Positions 1-7,751 are shown, counted from the stretch's first letter. The stretch: 64,000 nt of DNA from Anaerolineales bacterium (GCA_030583885.1 CP129480.1:1-64000); one strand, 5' to 3'. Notes: generated by a model from the letters alone, not told the origin. Numbers and translations are program-made.

Positions 1-260
1 GGATGGATGTGCGCGAACTCGCGTCCGCGAGCGATGGATTCAGGGTGAGATAGAGGCAGGTCTTCGTCAAGCCAGATTGCCCGCGCCCCAGGCACGGAGA
101 TGACCGTCGGGCGGTTGGTCACATTCGGGAGGGAATATGCCAGCCGAAACAGTTCCGCATTTACTTCTGGCACAGGTTGTATACCAATCTGGGAATGCGG
201 CATATTCTTGTTTGTCGGTGGACGCGTCCGCCTGCGTTGGGGAAGAGGGTTGTGTTCCAT
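1..260 (-). CDS. Luciferase-domain (PF17648-like) protein, 3' end outside window
   Basis: The reading frame starts at ATG 258-260 on the minus strand, after an AAAGGATC ribosome site, and is open to the edge of the window (86 codons visible). The visible part ends in motifs I recognise from a small family named the luciferase domain: a segment VPGARAIWLDED, then GREFAHIHP, the strongly conserved core of the family. The first 35 residues are rich in Pro, Arg and Asn and look like an unstructured leader. Function is unknown; despite the name there is no evidence for light emission. The C-terminal half lies outside the window, so completeness cannot be judged. Confidence 0.6.
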   Translation of the reverse strand, partial: MEHNPLPQRRRTRPPTNKNMPHSQIGIQPVPEVNAELFRLAYSLPNVTNRPTVISVPGARAIWLDEDLPLSHPESIARGREFAHIH

Positions 261-309
261 GATTTTTGATCCTTTCTAAGCGACTAAGGTTTTTGTAGTA
301 TTTCGGATT

Positions 310-453
310 CCAGTGATTAACAGACGTTATGTACTTGCCGCTTTCAACCTCGCTCTGCATCTCGTCCGCGTTTAGCCCGACTTGCAGGGCGGCAAGAGGC
401 AGGGCATCTCATTTGCTGATATCCTGTCTCTTGCCGTAGAACTTAAAGTTGGC
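310..453 (-). pseudogene. Fragment of a second FrnE/DsbA-family gene
   Basis: The minus strand here encodes a stretch that aligns with residues about 112-155 of the intact FrnE-like gene at 950-1561: KFYGKRQDISK then LNADEMQSEVESGKY, against KFYGRGQDIGK and LDAEEMQRLVGAGTY in the intact gene. The tryptophan after the first block is replaced by a TGA stop. There is no N-terminal active-site region and no start. The piece lies directly downstream of the DoxX gene, so a second DoxX-FrnE pair or a partial duplication has decayed here. Confidence 0.65.
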
Positions 454-454
454 T

Positions 455-844
455 TTAGAATGCCAAGCTCAAGGCCCAGGGTTGGGGAATGGCAACGAAC
501 ATCAGCGTGCAGCCCAACATGCAGAAATCTTTCATGAAGAAGGTCATGTCCATTTGGCGCTGCATGGGGTCTTGAATCGTCCAGAAGTTGTGCATGATGG
601 ATGCAACCGGGATGATAAACAGCACGATCAGGGCAATACCGACCAGCGGGTAAAGACCCAGCAGCAGGCTCAAGCCGCCCAGGATGATCATTGCGCCGCT
701 GCCGCGCACGGCAAGCCCGGGAAACGGCACGCCTTTGGATTGTGTCCAGGGAATCATGGCTTGCGCCTGGGCAAAATGGGCGTAACCGCCAAAGATCCAG
801 TAAACGCCTGTGATGATCCGTCCAATCAGAAATACGATTTCCAT
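455..844 (-). CDS. DoxX family membrane protein
   Basis: A 129-residue protein with four hydrophobic segments (about 5-22, 48-66, 70-87 and 103-122), matching the size and topology of the DoxX/DoxD family. The first helix has the typical opening RIITGVYWIFGGYAHF. DoxX-type proteins are inner-membrane subunits of quinone-linked sulfur or thiol oxidation systems, or of unknown oxidoreductase complexes. The start is ATG 842-844 behind AAGGAGAG. It lies about 100 bp downstream of the UGA-containing FrnE-like dithiol oxidoreductase in the same direction, which fits a role in thiol redox chemistry. Membership of the family is fairly sure; the substrate is not known. Confidence 0.75.
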   Translation of the reverse strand: MEIVFLIGRIITGVYWIFGGYAHFAQAQAMIPWTQSKGVPFPGLAVRGSGAMIILGGLSLLLGLYPLVGIALIVLFIIPVASIMHNFWTIQDPMQRQMDMTFFMKDFCMLGCTLMFVAIPQPWALSLAF

Positions 845-949
845 TTTCGTTCTCTCCTTTGAGTCTGTGTTTTTAAAGTTTTACAGTAAGCGCAGTGGTC
901 ATGAGATGGGTAAATTATTCCTTATGTCGCTGCCTCCAATTTGCCATGA

Positions 950-1561
950 TTATTTTTTGAGTTCGTTCTCGATTTGCTGTAACGCTTGCAGGAAGGCCTC
1001 ATACGGCTGGGCGCCGACGATGGCGTAACGGTCGTTCAAAACATAAGTCGGCACGCCGGTCACGCCGATCTGAGACGCCTGGTTCACTTCCGACTGGACG
1101 GCGGCGGTGTATGTTCCCGCTCCCACCAGCCTTTGCATCTCTTCCGCGTCCAGCCCGGCTTCTTCGGCGGCGGCGCGCAGGACTTCCCATTTGCCGATGT
1201 CCTGTCCCCGGCCGTAGAACTTGTCGAAAACGATGCGGTGGAACTCAAGCCCATTTCCGCGCTGGAGGGCGTATTCCGTGGCTTCGTGCGCCAGCCGCGT
1301 GTTCGGGATATGGGTTGGGAAGACCATCTCCAGCCCGGCGGCGTTTGCCATTTGCTTCAAACGCGCGTTGGATTGGGCGGCGCGGGCTTTCACATATTCA
1401 GGCAGTTCCATGCCCTCCGGCGGCGTATCGGGGCGCAAATAAAACGGGCGCCACTCGACCTGCGCGTTGTGCTTTTCAATTAGCGTTGCGACCACACCCT
1501 GGCCGACATAACACCACGGTCAGACGTAGTCGGAAAAAATTGTGAGTTTGATTTGATCCAT
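950..1561 (-). CDS. FrnE-like DsbA family oxidoreductase, probable selenoprotein (in-frame UGA at codon 14)
   Basis: Read from ATG 1559-1561 (ribosome site AAAGGAAAG), the frame encodes 203 residues if the TGA at 1520-1522 is decoded. The N-terminus is MDQIKLTIFSDYV, then TGA, then PWCYVG: the FrnE active site is normally DxxCPWCYVG, so the TGA sits exactly on the first active-site cysteine, giving U14-P15-W16-C17. The thioredoxin-fold cis-proline motif GVTGVPT follows at about residues 165-172, and the helical insert is complete, so length and ending match the family. A start after the TGA (GTG at 1493-1495) would give a 181-residue protein with no active site. Bases 1489-1505 can form a hairpin placed as in bacterial SECIS elements. 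Expected activity is dithiol/selenol-disulfide exchange in the cytoplasm (no signal peptide). The alternative is a point nonsense mutation. Confidence 0.75.
1489..1522 (-). promoter_or_regulatory. Candidate bacterial SECIS element of the FrnE-like gene
   Basis: Counting from the T of the TGA at 1522, nucleotides 18-22 (CGGCC) can pair with 30-34 (GGTCG, one G-U pair), leaving a 7-base loop AGGGTGT at 23-29. A small apical loop about 20 nt after UGA with a G among its first two bases is what I recall of bacterial SECIS rules. Seen by eye only; folding energy was not computed. Confidence 0.45.
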
Positions 1562-1579
1562 TTTTCTTTCCTTTACTTT

Positions 1580-2005
1580 TTACGATTTGGGGCGCAAAAT
1601 CACCATCGGAATTTCGCGCTGAGTGCGCTTCTGGTAGCCTTCAAAGGCGGGGGCTTTCTCAACCAGTTGCGCCCACAACCGTTCTTTCTCCTCCGAATCC
1701 GCCTGTTTTGTTGTCACCAAACTCATAACGCCGCCAATTTCGATTGTTGCTTGCGGGCTGTTTTTCAGATTGAGCCACCAAGCCGGGGGCATTTCCCCTC
1801 CGTTGTTGGAGGCAGTAATAATGTAGTTGGGACTCTCACTGAGGTACATTACCGGCACAGTATGTTTCTTCCCAGTCTTACGTCCAGTGGTGGTAAGCAG
1901 AAGCACCGGCATTGCTCCAAGACGACCGCCCACTTTTCCGCCGGTTCGACGGTACAGAAAAACGTAGATCGTCATAACCAATCTCATCAGCCATTTGCCA
2001 AACAT
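1580..2005 (-). CDS. Deazaflavin-dependent nitroreductase family (DDN-like) protein
   Basis: A 141-residue protein with the split-barrel signature of F420/flavin-binding DDN-type proteins: MPVLLLTTTGRKTGKKHTVP (residues about 32-51), then YIITASNNGGEMPPAWWLNL (about 61-80). In this family these segments hold the cofactor phosphates and the substrate face. An amphipathic, basic N-terminus is typical. F420 as cofactor is a family inference, supported by an LLM-type oxidoreductase further along the same strand. The likely role is reduction of quinones or nitro compounds at the membrane. The ATG at 2003-2005 lies just downstream of the broken dienelactone hydrolase gene, so the two may share a transcript. 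Confidence 0.75.
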   Translation of the reverse strand: MFGKWLMRLVMTIYVFLYRRTGGKVGGRLGAMPVLLLTTTGRKTGKKHTVPVMYLSESPNYIITASNNGGEMPPAWWLNLKNSPQATIEIGGVMSLVTTKQADSEEKERLWAQLVEKAPAFEGYQKRTQREIPMVILRPKS

Positions 2006-2027
2006 GCAATTCCTCTATTCTTTCAAG

Positions 2028-2725
2028 TCAGGCGCTTTGTAGATGCGCGTCAAAAAACGCCAGGGTGCGCTTCCAGGCATCAGCGGCGGCTTCGGCGTTG
2101 TAGGCGGGACCCGTTTCATTGAAAAAGGAGTGGCGTACATTCGGATAGATTTTGATGTCGCGGGCCACCTGATGCGCTTCGAGCCGCTCTTCCAACTGGC
2201 GGGCAGCGCTGGCGGTGAAATCCTTTTCAGGGTAACTACCGACAATCGGACAGGATCCAGCCAGGGCGTCGAGCGGACGCGGGTTTGTCCATAAAAGACC
2301 GAGGCGGCGCGCAGATCTTTATCCACGCAAGCCAGTTGCAGGGCGTAACTTCCGCCCATGCAGAAACCGATCGCGCCCACGCGCTTCGCTTGGACCTCGG
2401 GCCGGTTTCGTAAAACATCCAGTGCGGCGCGCAACTCGCCGACCACGCCGTTGCTCAGCGGGCGGACGAGGATGCCGTGGAAGATGCGCGTCATGCAGGC
2501 GACGCGGCTGCCGGCGCTGAATAAATCCACTGCCAGCGCGGCGTAGCCTTCATTGGCGAAACGCCGGGCAATATCGCGGATATTTTCGTTCAGCCCAAAG
2601 ATTTCGTGGATGACAACCACGCCGGGGAAAGGACCTGCGCCTGCGGGCTTCGCCAGGTAGGCGTCCAGGGTTCCGCCTTGCGGGCGGGGAACCGTCAGGG
2701 TTTCAGTGAGCGGGTCAATGTTCAT
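2028..2725 (-). pseudogene. Dienelactone hydrolase family gene broken by a one-base frameshift
   Basis: The first frame (ATG 2723-2725) encodes a typical dienelactone hydrolase N-terminal half: VVVIHEIFGLNENIRDIARR, then the nucleophile elbow GFCMGGSYALQ with catalytic Cys. After ASVFYG, near 2288-2291, the homologous frame shifts by one: the continuation TNPRPLDALAGSCPIVGSY, with the C-terminal catalytic region (PNVRHSFFNETG) and the end FFDAHLQSA, is found in another frame ending at TGA 2028-2030. One missing base at the C-run 2289-2290 explains this. Together both parts give a full-length family member of about 231 residues. It may be a genuine pseudogene or a sequencing slip. The start overlaps the stop of the upstream thioredoxin-like gene (ATGA). 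Confidence 0.75.
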
Positions 2726-3342
2726 TTCAATATGTCCACGATCTCCTGCACAGTGGCGGCTTGCAGACTTTCGGCATACCAGGTTTCCATCTCGATCTTC
2801 AGACCAGTGTAGATGTGAGCGAGGCGGGTCTTGCGTTTTTCTTTGCTCAGGCTGGCATCCTGTTGAATGGCTTGTGTCTCTGGATGTTCTTCTTTCCAGC
2901 GTTTGATGCGCTCATTGGCGGCTTTGGGGCGCTCGACCCACGTCCCGATCAGTTGAAAGGCTTCATCCAGAACGGCGAAGACGGGGATGGCGGCGATGCC
3001 GCCTGCGGCGAACCAGGCTTGCAGCTCGGGCCAGCGTGAGCGAATGAAGACGCGCGTTTCCATGGCGGGAGCTGCCTCCGTCAGGCGCGCCAGGATCGGC
3101 AGATTCATCAGGCAATCGGTGCACCAATCCTCGGTCATCACCAGAACGCGGAGGGGGCGCTGAAGCGCGGCCGCGGCCGCGCGTTCCTCTTCGCTGAGTT
3201 GGACGGTCTCAAGGCGGCGCATCATTATGTCTTGATCTACACTCATCTGCGCAACGAAATCAGGCAGGGTAAGACCCTGCTTCCAGCGTGAGGCATTCAT
3301 GGGCAGCGCAGTTCGAGGAGAAGAGGCAGGTTGGTCTGTCAT
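2722..3342 (-). CDS. Thioredoxin-family protein with WCTDC motif
   Basis: A 206-residue protein. Residues about 65-77 read RVLVMTEDWCTDC, a thioredoxin-like CxxC (C74, C77) after a beta strand, followed by a helix and a segment with GIAAIPVFAVLDE (about 116-128) holding the cis-proline. The N-terminal 60 residues and the C-terminal helical region (WKEEHPETQ onward) are extra to a plain thioredoxin and match the bacterial thioredoxin family group with WC-T/S-D-C. No signal peptide, so it is probably a cytoplasmic disulfide reductase. It is 6 bp from the MFS gene upstream and overlaps the next gene by ATGA, so it is in an operon. Confidence 0.75.
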   Translation of the reverse strand: MTDQPASSPRTALPMNASRWKQGLTLPDFVAQMSVDQDIMMRRLETVQLSEEERAAAAALQRPLRVLVMTEDWCTDCLMNLPILARLTEAAPAMETRVFIRSRWPELQAWFAAGGIAAIPVFAVLDEAFQLIGTWVERPKAANERIKRWKEEHPETQAIQQDASLSKEKRKTRLAHIYTGLKIEMETWYAESLQAATVQEIVDILK

Positions 3343-3348
3343 AAGCAG

Positions 3349-4872
3349 TCAATCCGCGCTGGCAAGATCAACCGCCGAATTCGACTGCGCGGCGTCCGGC
3401 TCGCCTCCTTCAGAGGCGGCGCCGCGGCGCGCGAAGTCGGTCAATTTGCGCCGCGGGGCGAAGAAGATGGCGACCAGTCCCAACAGGGCGGCAATGAAGG
3501 CAATGGTGAAGACCAGATTGATGGAATTTGCCATTGCCAGGCGCGCGCTTTCCGCGATCGCCAGTTGCGAGCCGGGAGCGGGATTGAGCAGTTGTTGAAT
3601 GATGCTCACGTCCTGCCCTGCCGCGCGCAGGTCAGAGGTCAGGCGAAGAGCGAGCGCCGCGCCCATCACGCTTACGCCGAGCGTCCCGCCGATCGTGCGG
3701 CTGAACTGAACCGTGGCGGTGGCCGCGCCGAGGTGACGGCGTTCCACACTGGACTGGACGGCAATCAGGAGGGACGGGATCGAAAATCCCATACCGATGC
3801 CCATCAGGGCGACGAAGACCATCAACAGGGTTTGGCTGACGGTGACGCTCGCTTGCGACATGAGGAAGGTCCCCAGACTAAGCGACGTCATGCCAATCAA
3901 TCCCAGCCTCCAATAACCGACTTTCAACATCAGGCGCGCGCCAATGATGCTTGCCGTCACCCAGCCGAGGAGCATGGGGGTGATCGTAACGCCGGCCTGC
4001 GTAGCGCTGGTTCCCAATACAGATTGCACAAACAATGGGATAAAGGATGTGCTGCCGAACATCGCCCAGCCTGCCAGCAGGCCGTGTACCACCGCAACCG
4101 AGAACAGGCGGTCGCGGAAGAGATTCAGCGGCAGAAGCGGATCCACGGCGCGGCGTTCCACCCATAGCAGAACCGCGAAGAGAACCACCGCCAGACTGAT
4201 CAGTGCCCAACTGCCCGGCGTTCCCAACTCCATGAGTCCGAAGAGAAGCGCAACCACGCCGGCCGTCAAAAGACCCGCGCCGGCGTAATCCACCACAGGG
4301 GTTTCGTGATGTTGAACCTGGTCTCGCCAGGCGAGCGCCACCAGCGTTGCGGCAAGTAAACCGGGGATGACGTTGACGTAAAAAACCCAGCGCCAGGACA
4401 GTTGGTCCACCAGGAAACCGCCCAACAGCGGACCGATAATGGACGACACGCCCCACACGCCGGAGAATAATCCCTGCATGCGGGCGCGCTGCTGCAGCGA
4501 GAACATCTCGCCGATCATGATGAACGCCAGCGGCTGGATGCCGCCCGCGCCCAATCCCTGAATGGCGCGGAAGATGATGAGCTGGGTCATGTTGTTTGCC
4601 AGCCCGCTCAATGCCGAACCAAGCAGAAACAGTCCCATGGCGAAGAGGTACAGGCGGCGGCGCCCGAACAGGTCGGACAACTTGCCGTAGAGCGGGACGG
4701 TGGCGGTCGAAGCCAGCATGAACGCCGCGAAGACCCACGAGTAATGTTCCAGCCCGCCCAACTGCCCAATGATGGTAGGCATGGCGGTTGCGATGACGGT
4801 CGATTCCATCGAAGCCATGAACAGGCTGAGCATAACACCCAGCGTGACGATGATGATGCGCTTGCGTGACAT
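3349..4872 (-). CDS. MFS drug exporter, DHA2 (EmrB/QacA) family, 14 TM
   Basis: A 507-residue membrane protein with about 14 hydrophobic segments. It has the DHA2 hallmarks: an acidic residue in TM1 (SMESTVIATAMPTI, residues about 21-34), MFS motif A between TM2 and TM3 (GKLSDLFGRRR, 63-73) and motif C-like GPLLGGFLVD in TM5. The C-terminus is a cytoplasmic, charged tail. These are proton-driven multidrug exporters. It starts 2 bp before the end of the upstream LLM gene's codons and is followed closely by the thioredoxin-like gene, so it is part of the same minus-strand transcript. The drug substrate cannot be predicted. Confidence 0.85.
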   Translation of the reverse strand: MSRKRIIIVTLGVMLSLFMASMESTVIATAMPTIIGQLGGLEHYSWVFAAFMLASTATVPLYGKLSDLFGRRRLYLFAMGLFLLGSALSGLANNMTQLIIFRAIQGLGAGGIQPLAFIMIGEMFSLQQRARMQGLFSGVWGVSSIIGPLLGGFLVDQLSWRWVFYVNVIPGLLAATLVALAWRDQVQHHETPVVDYAGAGLLTAGVVALLFGLMELGTPGSWALISLAVVLFAVLLWVERRAVDPLLPLNLFRDRLFSVAVVHGLLAGWAMFGSTSFIPLFVQSVLGTSATQAGVTITPMLLGWVTASIIGARLMLKVGYWRLGLIGMTSLSLGTFLMSQASVTVSQTLLMVFVALMGIGMGFSIPSLLIAVQSSVERRHLGAATATVQFSRTIGGTLGVSVMGAALALRLTSDLRAAGQDVSIIQQLLNPAPGSQLAIAESARLAMANSINLVFTIAFIAALLGLVAIFFAPRRKLTDFARRGAASEGGEPDAAQSNSAVDLASAD

Positions 4873-4873
4873 A

Positions 4874-5812
4874 TTATTCGACTTGCGCTTCCTTTTCCTG
4901 GATTTCTCGAATCTGTTTGCGGACCTCGGGCATGATCTCGTTCAAAAAGACCTTGATCTGCGCCTCTTCATCTCCCGCCACAGGCCAGAAGATGAAGGCG
5001 TCGTGCCGGTATTCGAGATGGTAGCGGACGAGGGTTTCGACCCACTCGGCAGGCGTTCCCAACACCAAGCCTGGACGATTGAATTGATAACTCTCGCCCG
5101 CGCGCAGTTTGATTGCGCCAAACAAATTGTAGCCGCGCCGCACTTCGGACGGATTGCGACCGGCCTGCGCGGCGCCTTCGTCCAGCAGGGTGTTGACTTC
5201 GGGCAGTTGCTGGGGCGGCACATAAATCGTGCCAACCAGCCAGCCGTCAGCCATGCGTCCCGTGAGGCGCAACATACGCGGGCCACCGGCCCCAAACCAT
5301 AACGGAATGGGATGTGCGGGAGCTGGGCCGGGAACGAGTTCGCCCACCTTGTAAAACCCGCCAGAATACGAGAAGCGCCCGCCGGCGTGATCCCACATGC
5401 CGCGCACGATTTCGGCGTACTCTTTGAAAGCCTGATAGCGCTGACCGGGCGTTTGTCCGACCGTGCCTCCCCAGGTTTGCATCCCTTCAATATAGCCGCC
5501 CGCGCCCAGCCCAAGTTCGAGGCGCCCCTTGGTGATTAAGTCCAGCGTAGCGGCCATTTTTGCCATCATCGCCGGCGGGCGCAAGGGAGTGTTCATGACG
5601 TTGGTGGCGATATGCACGCGTTCGGTGCGGGCCGCAAGAGCAGTGAGAAGGGTCCACGTGTCCAGGAAGTCCGCGTTGTAGGGGTGATCCTGAATCGTGA
5701 CCAGTTCCACATCGCTTTCATCCGCCAGGCGGGCGCGCTGCAGGGCGGCCTCAAGGTTGGCGGTGGAGGGGTCAATATTGACGCCAAAAACAGGGGGTTG
5801 AGTAAAAGGCAT
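4874..5812 (-). CDS. LLM-class flavin/F420-dependent oxidoreductase
   Basis: A 312-residue TIM-barrel protein of the bacterial luciferase-like superfamily, close in pattern to methylene-tetrahydromethanopterin reductase-like proteins. Visible signatures: FGVNIDPS at the first strand, VELVTIQDHPYN (residues about 35-46), HIATNVMNTPLRPPAMMAKM (72-91), GRLELGLGAGGYIEGMQTWG (97-116), then PIPLWFGAGGPRMLRLTGRMADGW in the second half. These segments form the cofactor cavity. Whether FMN or F420 is used cannot be told, but a DDN-like gene nearby favours F420. The likely job is reduction or oxidation of a small organic compound. It sits between a YHS-domain gene and the exporter. Confidence 0.8.
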   Translation of the reverse strand: MPFTQPPVFGVNIDPSTANLEAALQRARLADESDVELVTIQDHPYNADFLDTWTLLTALAARTERVHIATNVMNTPLRPPAMMAKMAATLDLITKGRLELGLGAGGYIEGMQTWGGTVGQTPGQRYQAFKEYAEIVRGMWDHAGGRFSYSGGFYKVGELVPGPAPAHPIPLWFGAGGPRMLRLTGRMADGWLVGTIYVPPQQLPEVNTLLDEGAAQAGRNPSEVRRGYNLFGAIKLRAGESYQFNRPGLVLGTPAEWVETLVRYHLEYRHDAFIFWPVAGDEEAQIKVFLNEIMPEVRKQIREIQEKEAQVE

Positions 5813-5830
5813 GGTCGAGAAAGAGGCGGG

Positions 5831-6193
5831 TTAGTGACTGTGACCTTCGTGGCTGTGGGAATGTCCGTGGTGATCTTCGGGCAGGTACTGATGCGGATCC
5901 TTCTCGAAGGATTTCTGACAGCCAGCCGAACAGAAATAATAGGTCTCGCCGGCGTGTTCGCTCTTGTATTGCGCAGTTTCGATTTCGACTTCCATCTTGC
6001 AAACGGGATCAATGGCAGTAGTCATGGGTTTCTCCTTTTGAAAAACAAGATCGTCCATTTCGGACGCGGGATAACATTCGCCCGTCAGAGGGTCGCAGTA
6101 ACCGCCGGCGGCGGCGTTGCCGCCGAGTCCAATCAGCGTGACGGGTTTTATGGACGGTTGGTTTACAGCGTGATCAGGATTGGGCGATGCCAT
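5831..6193 (-). CDS. YHS-domain metal-binding protein with Cys-containing leader
   Basis: The C-terminal 60 residues are a YHS domain: DPVCKMEVE, then YYFCSAGCQKSFEKDP, ending in a His-rich tail (HHGHSHSHEGHSH). YHS domains bind metals and often accompany metal ATPases. Two starts are possible. ATG 6191-6193 lies one base after the stop of the upstream LUD gene and gives 120 residues, with a leader that has GYCDPLTGECYP. ATG 6023-6025 has a strong ribosome site (AAGGAGA, 6 nt away) and gives the YHS domain alone. Both may be used, or the first 56 codons may be a separate older module fused in frame. The annotation takes the longer form. Confidence 0.65.
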   Translation of the reverse strand: MASPNPDHAVNQPSIKPVTLIGLGGNAAAGGYCDPLTGECYPASEMDDLVFQKEKPMTTAIDPVCKMEVEIETAQYKSEHAGETYYFCSAGCQKSFEKDPHQYLPEDHHGHSHSHEGHSH

Positions 6194-6194
6194 G

Positions 6195-6842
6195 CTAGTA
6201 ACCAAGCCTTTCCTTCACGAGGATCATGGTCGTTCGATCTGGCAGAACCTCGCGGTGGACGACCAACAGTTTATTGACGCTGCTGTGCATCCCGAGTGTC
6301 TGCATCAGGCGCGCATCCTCCAGCGGGAGGGCATATTCGTACACGCGTCGAAAACCATCTTCCAGCGTGCGCACAATTTTTTGAGCGCCAACCACCCAGA
6401 TGACGCGCGCGGCGGAAGCGGCGTAAGGCGCCAATTGACTGCCTGAGTTGGAGGCAATGATGACGCTTCCGTCCTCCGTCACAGCATGAACGCTGCCGAC
6501 GATGTACTCGGGAACCGCGCCCATCTTGACCATCTCACGGTTCTGTGTGGCGCGATCCATCTTGGCGAGTCGGGCCCGCACGGAATTGTAGCGATCCGAA
6601 TTGTCAATCATTTCAGTGACGCCCAATTCTTTCAGTGTGGTGGAAAGGGCAAGAAATACCTCGGCGCCTTCGGGCAGCAATTCGAACAGCGTTTTGCGGG
6701 CCTCTTCCCCGTTTGCCGCGAGGATTGTGCGAATGCCATGCGCCTCCAGCGCCAGGGCAGAGCGATTGATTTGTTCATCGCTTGCCAGCCGCGCGAATTC
6801 CTCATTTGGAACGAGTTTGACGCCTTCAACTTCGGGGTTCAT
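6195..6842 (-). CDS. LUD-domain protein (LutC/YkgG-like)
   Basis: A 215-residue protein of the LUD superfamily. Segments seen: a long N-terminal helical region, ALEAHGIRTILAANGEEARKT-type text, VFLALSTTLKELGVTEMIDN (about 63-82), YIVGSVHAVTEDGSVIIAS and SGSQLAPYAASAARVIWVVG (about 132-151), the last being the conserved glycine/alanine-rich strand of the family. LUD proteins take part in lactate oxidation complexes or act alone with unknown substrates; no lutA/lutB partners are here. The start at ATG 6840-6842 is chosen for its GGGAG site; longer in-frame starts overlap the regulatory palindrome. It is divergent from the tetR gene, which probably controls it. Confidence 0.75.
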   Translation of the reverse strand: MNPEVEGVKLVPNEEFARLASDEQINRSALALEAHGIRTILAANGEEARKTLFELLPEGAEVFLALSTTLKELGVTEMIDNSDRYNSVRARLAKMDRATQNREMVKMGAVPEYIVGSVHAVTEDGSVIIASNSGSQLAPYAASAARVIWVVGAQKIVRTLEDGFRRVYEYALPLEDARLMQTLGMHSSVNKLLVVHREVLPDRTTMILVKERLGY

Positions 6843-6912
6843 TGGAACAACTCCCAACGCCCGTATGCAATGTTCATCTTGACTCTCCTCATCCAGCGTG
6901 GTAAGATACTTG

Positions 6913-7001
6913 TGTCGCTTAAGTAACAATTGTCGCTTATTAAACATGTATTGCATAGTTTAGTCAATCACCAAAAGATGATTTTTGTTGGATAAGCGAC
7001 A
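6913..7001. promoter_or_regulatory. TetR-type operator repeats between LUD and tetR genes
   Basis: The nine-mer TGTCGCTTA occurs at 6913-6921 and 6931-6939, and inverted at 6993-7001. Bases 6921-6938 form a near-palindrome AAGTAACAAT/TGTCGCTT, whose reverse complement differs at only four positions. The copies lie between divergent genes, as expected of a TetR family operator. The third copy touches the ribosome site of tetR, which would allow autorepression. Confidence 0.6.
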
Positions 7002-7012
7002 AAGGAGAAAAA

Positions 7013-7594
7013 ATGTTGATCAACGCTCCGCCTGAAGAAAAACTCGATCCGCGCGTCAAACGCACCCGCCGTCTGCTGGAAGAGGCATTTTCGGAACTTA
7101 TCCGCGAGAAGGATTTTCAATCCGTCTCGATTCAAGATATTGCCGTCCGCGCCGGAATCAACCGCGCCACGTTCTACGCGCATTTTCCCGATAAATATGC
7201 CCTGCTTGAGCATCAAATCCGCCAGGAGTTTCGGGCGGAAATCGAAAAGCGCACGTTGAACGCCTGCCATTTCAGTGAAGATAATTTACGCGCGCTGATC
7301 CTGACCGTGTGTGAATTCATCGGAGAAGCCAACAGCCATTGCAAATCGCCGCGCGGCCAGTTTGGTCAGCTCATGGAGACGCAGATCAAAGAACAGACCA
7401 AGGGTCTGTTGATGACATGGCTTGAACAAATCGGGTCGAATCCCTCTCCAGTGATCGCGGCCACTGCCGCCAGTTGGGCGATCTACGGGTTGGCACAGTA
7501 CTGGAATGAACAGAAAGACCACGACTCTCTGGGCGAGTACATTGAAAAGATAATGCCGCTGGCAGAAGTAAATTTGCAGTTTAGCCGCGCTTGA
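7013..7594 (+). CDS. TetR/AcrR family transcriptional regulator
   Basis: A 193-residue regulator. The N-terminal DNA-binding domain is clear at residues about 17-65: RTRRLLEEAFSELIREKDFQ, then the helix-turn-helix SIQDIAVRAGINRATFYAHF and DKYALL. The C-terminal ligand domain is not specific enough to name an inducer. ATG 7013 follows AAAGGAG. It is transcribed away from the LUD/YHS/LLM/exporter operon and shares with it an intergenic region with three copies of a nine-base half site, so it probably represses that operon and itself in response to a toxic compound. Confidence 0.85.
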   Translation: MLINAPPEEKLDPRVKRTRRLLEEAFSELIREKDFQSVSIQDIAVRAGINRATFYAHFPDKYALLEHQIRQEFRAEIEKRTLNACHFSEDNLRALILTVCEFIGEANSHCKSPRGQFGQLMETQIKEQTKGLLMTWLEQIGSNPSPVIAATAASWAIYGLAQYWNEQKDHDSLGEYIEKIMPLAEVNLQFSRA

Positions 7595-7751
7595 TTTTCG
7601 TACAAAAGCAGAAACAAATTGCGCTTTTCCTTTTCAAGATTGGCATCTCTTTGTCAAGGTCCAGGTGGGGGTATCTGAAAAAATTTCAAAGGGTTCTGAC
7701 TGTGGTATTTTCCTTGCGAAACTATCACAATCGCGAAGATCTGTCCCAGAT

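Noticed and set aside
67..360. A 97-codon minus-strand frame at the left edge
   Set aside because: It runs over the FrnE fragment and then out of frame through the luciferase-domain gene. The latter, starting at 260 in another frame, explains the sequence better.
3331..4167. Long plus-strand open frame opposite the MFS exporter gene
   Set aside because: It is rich in Arg, Gln and His and shows no family pattern; the minus-strand frame is a clear 14-helix transporter. It is an antisense shadow caused by codon use.
7665..7751. Start of a small LuxR-type gene
   Set aside because: The text before the HTH remnant does not look like a regulator and there is no complete domain, so only 7752-7886 is kept, as a remnant.
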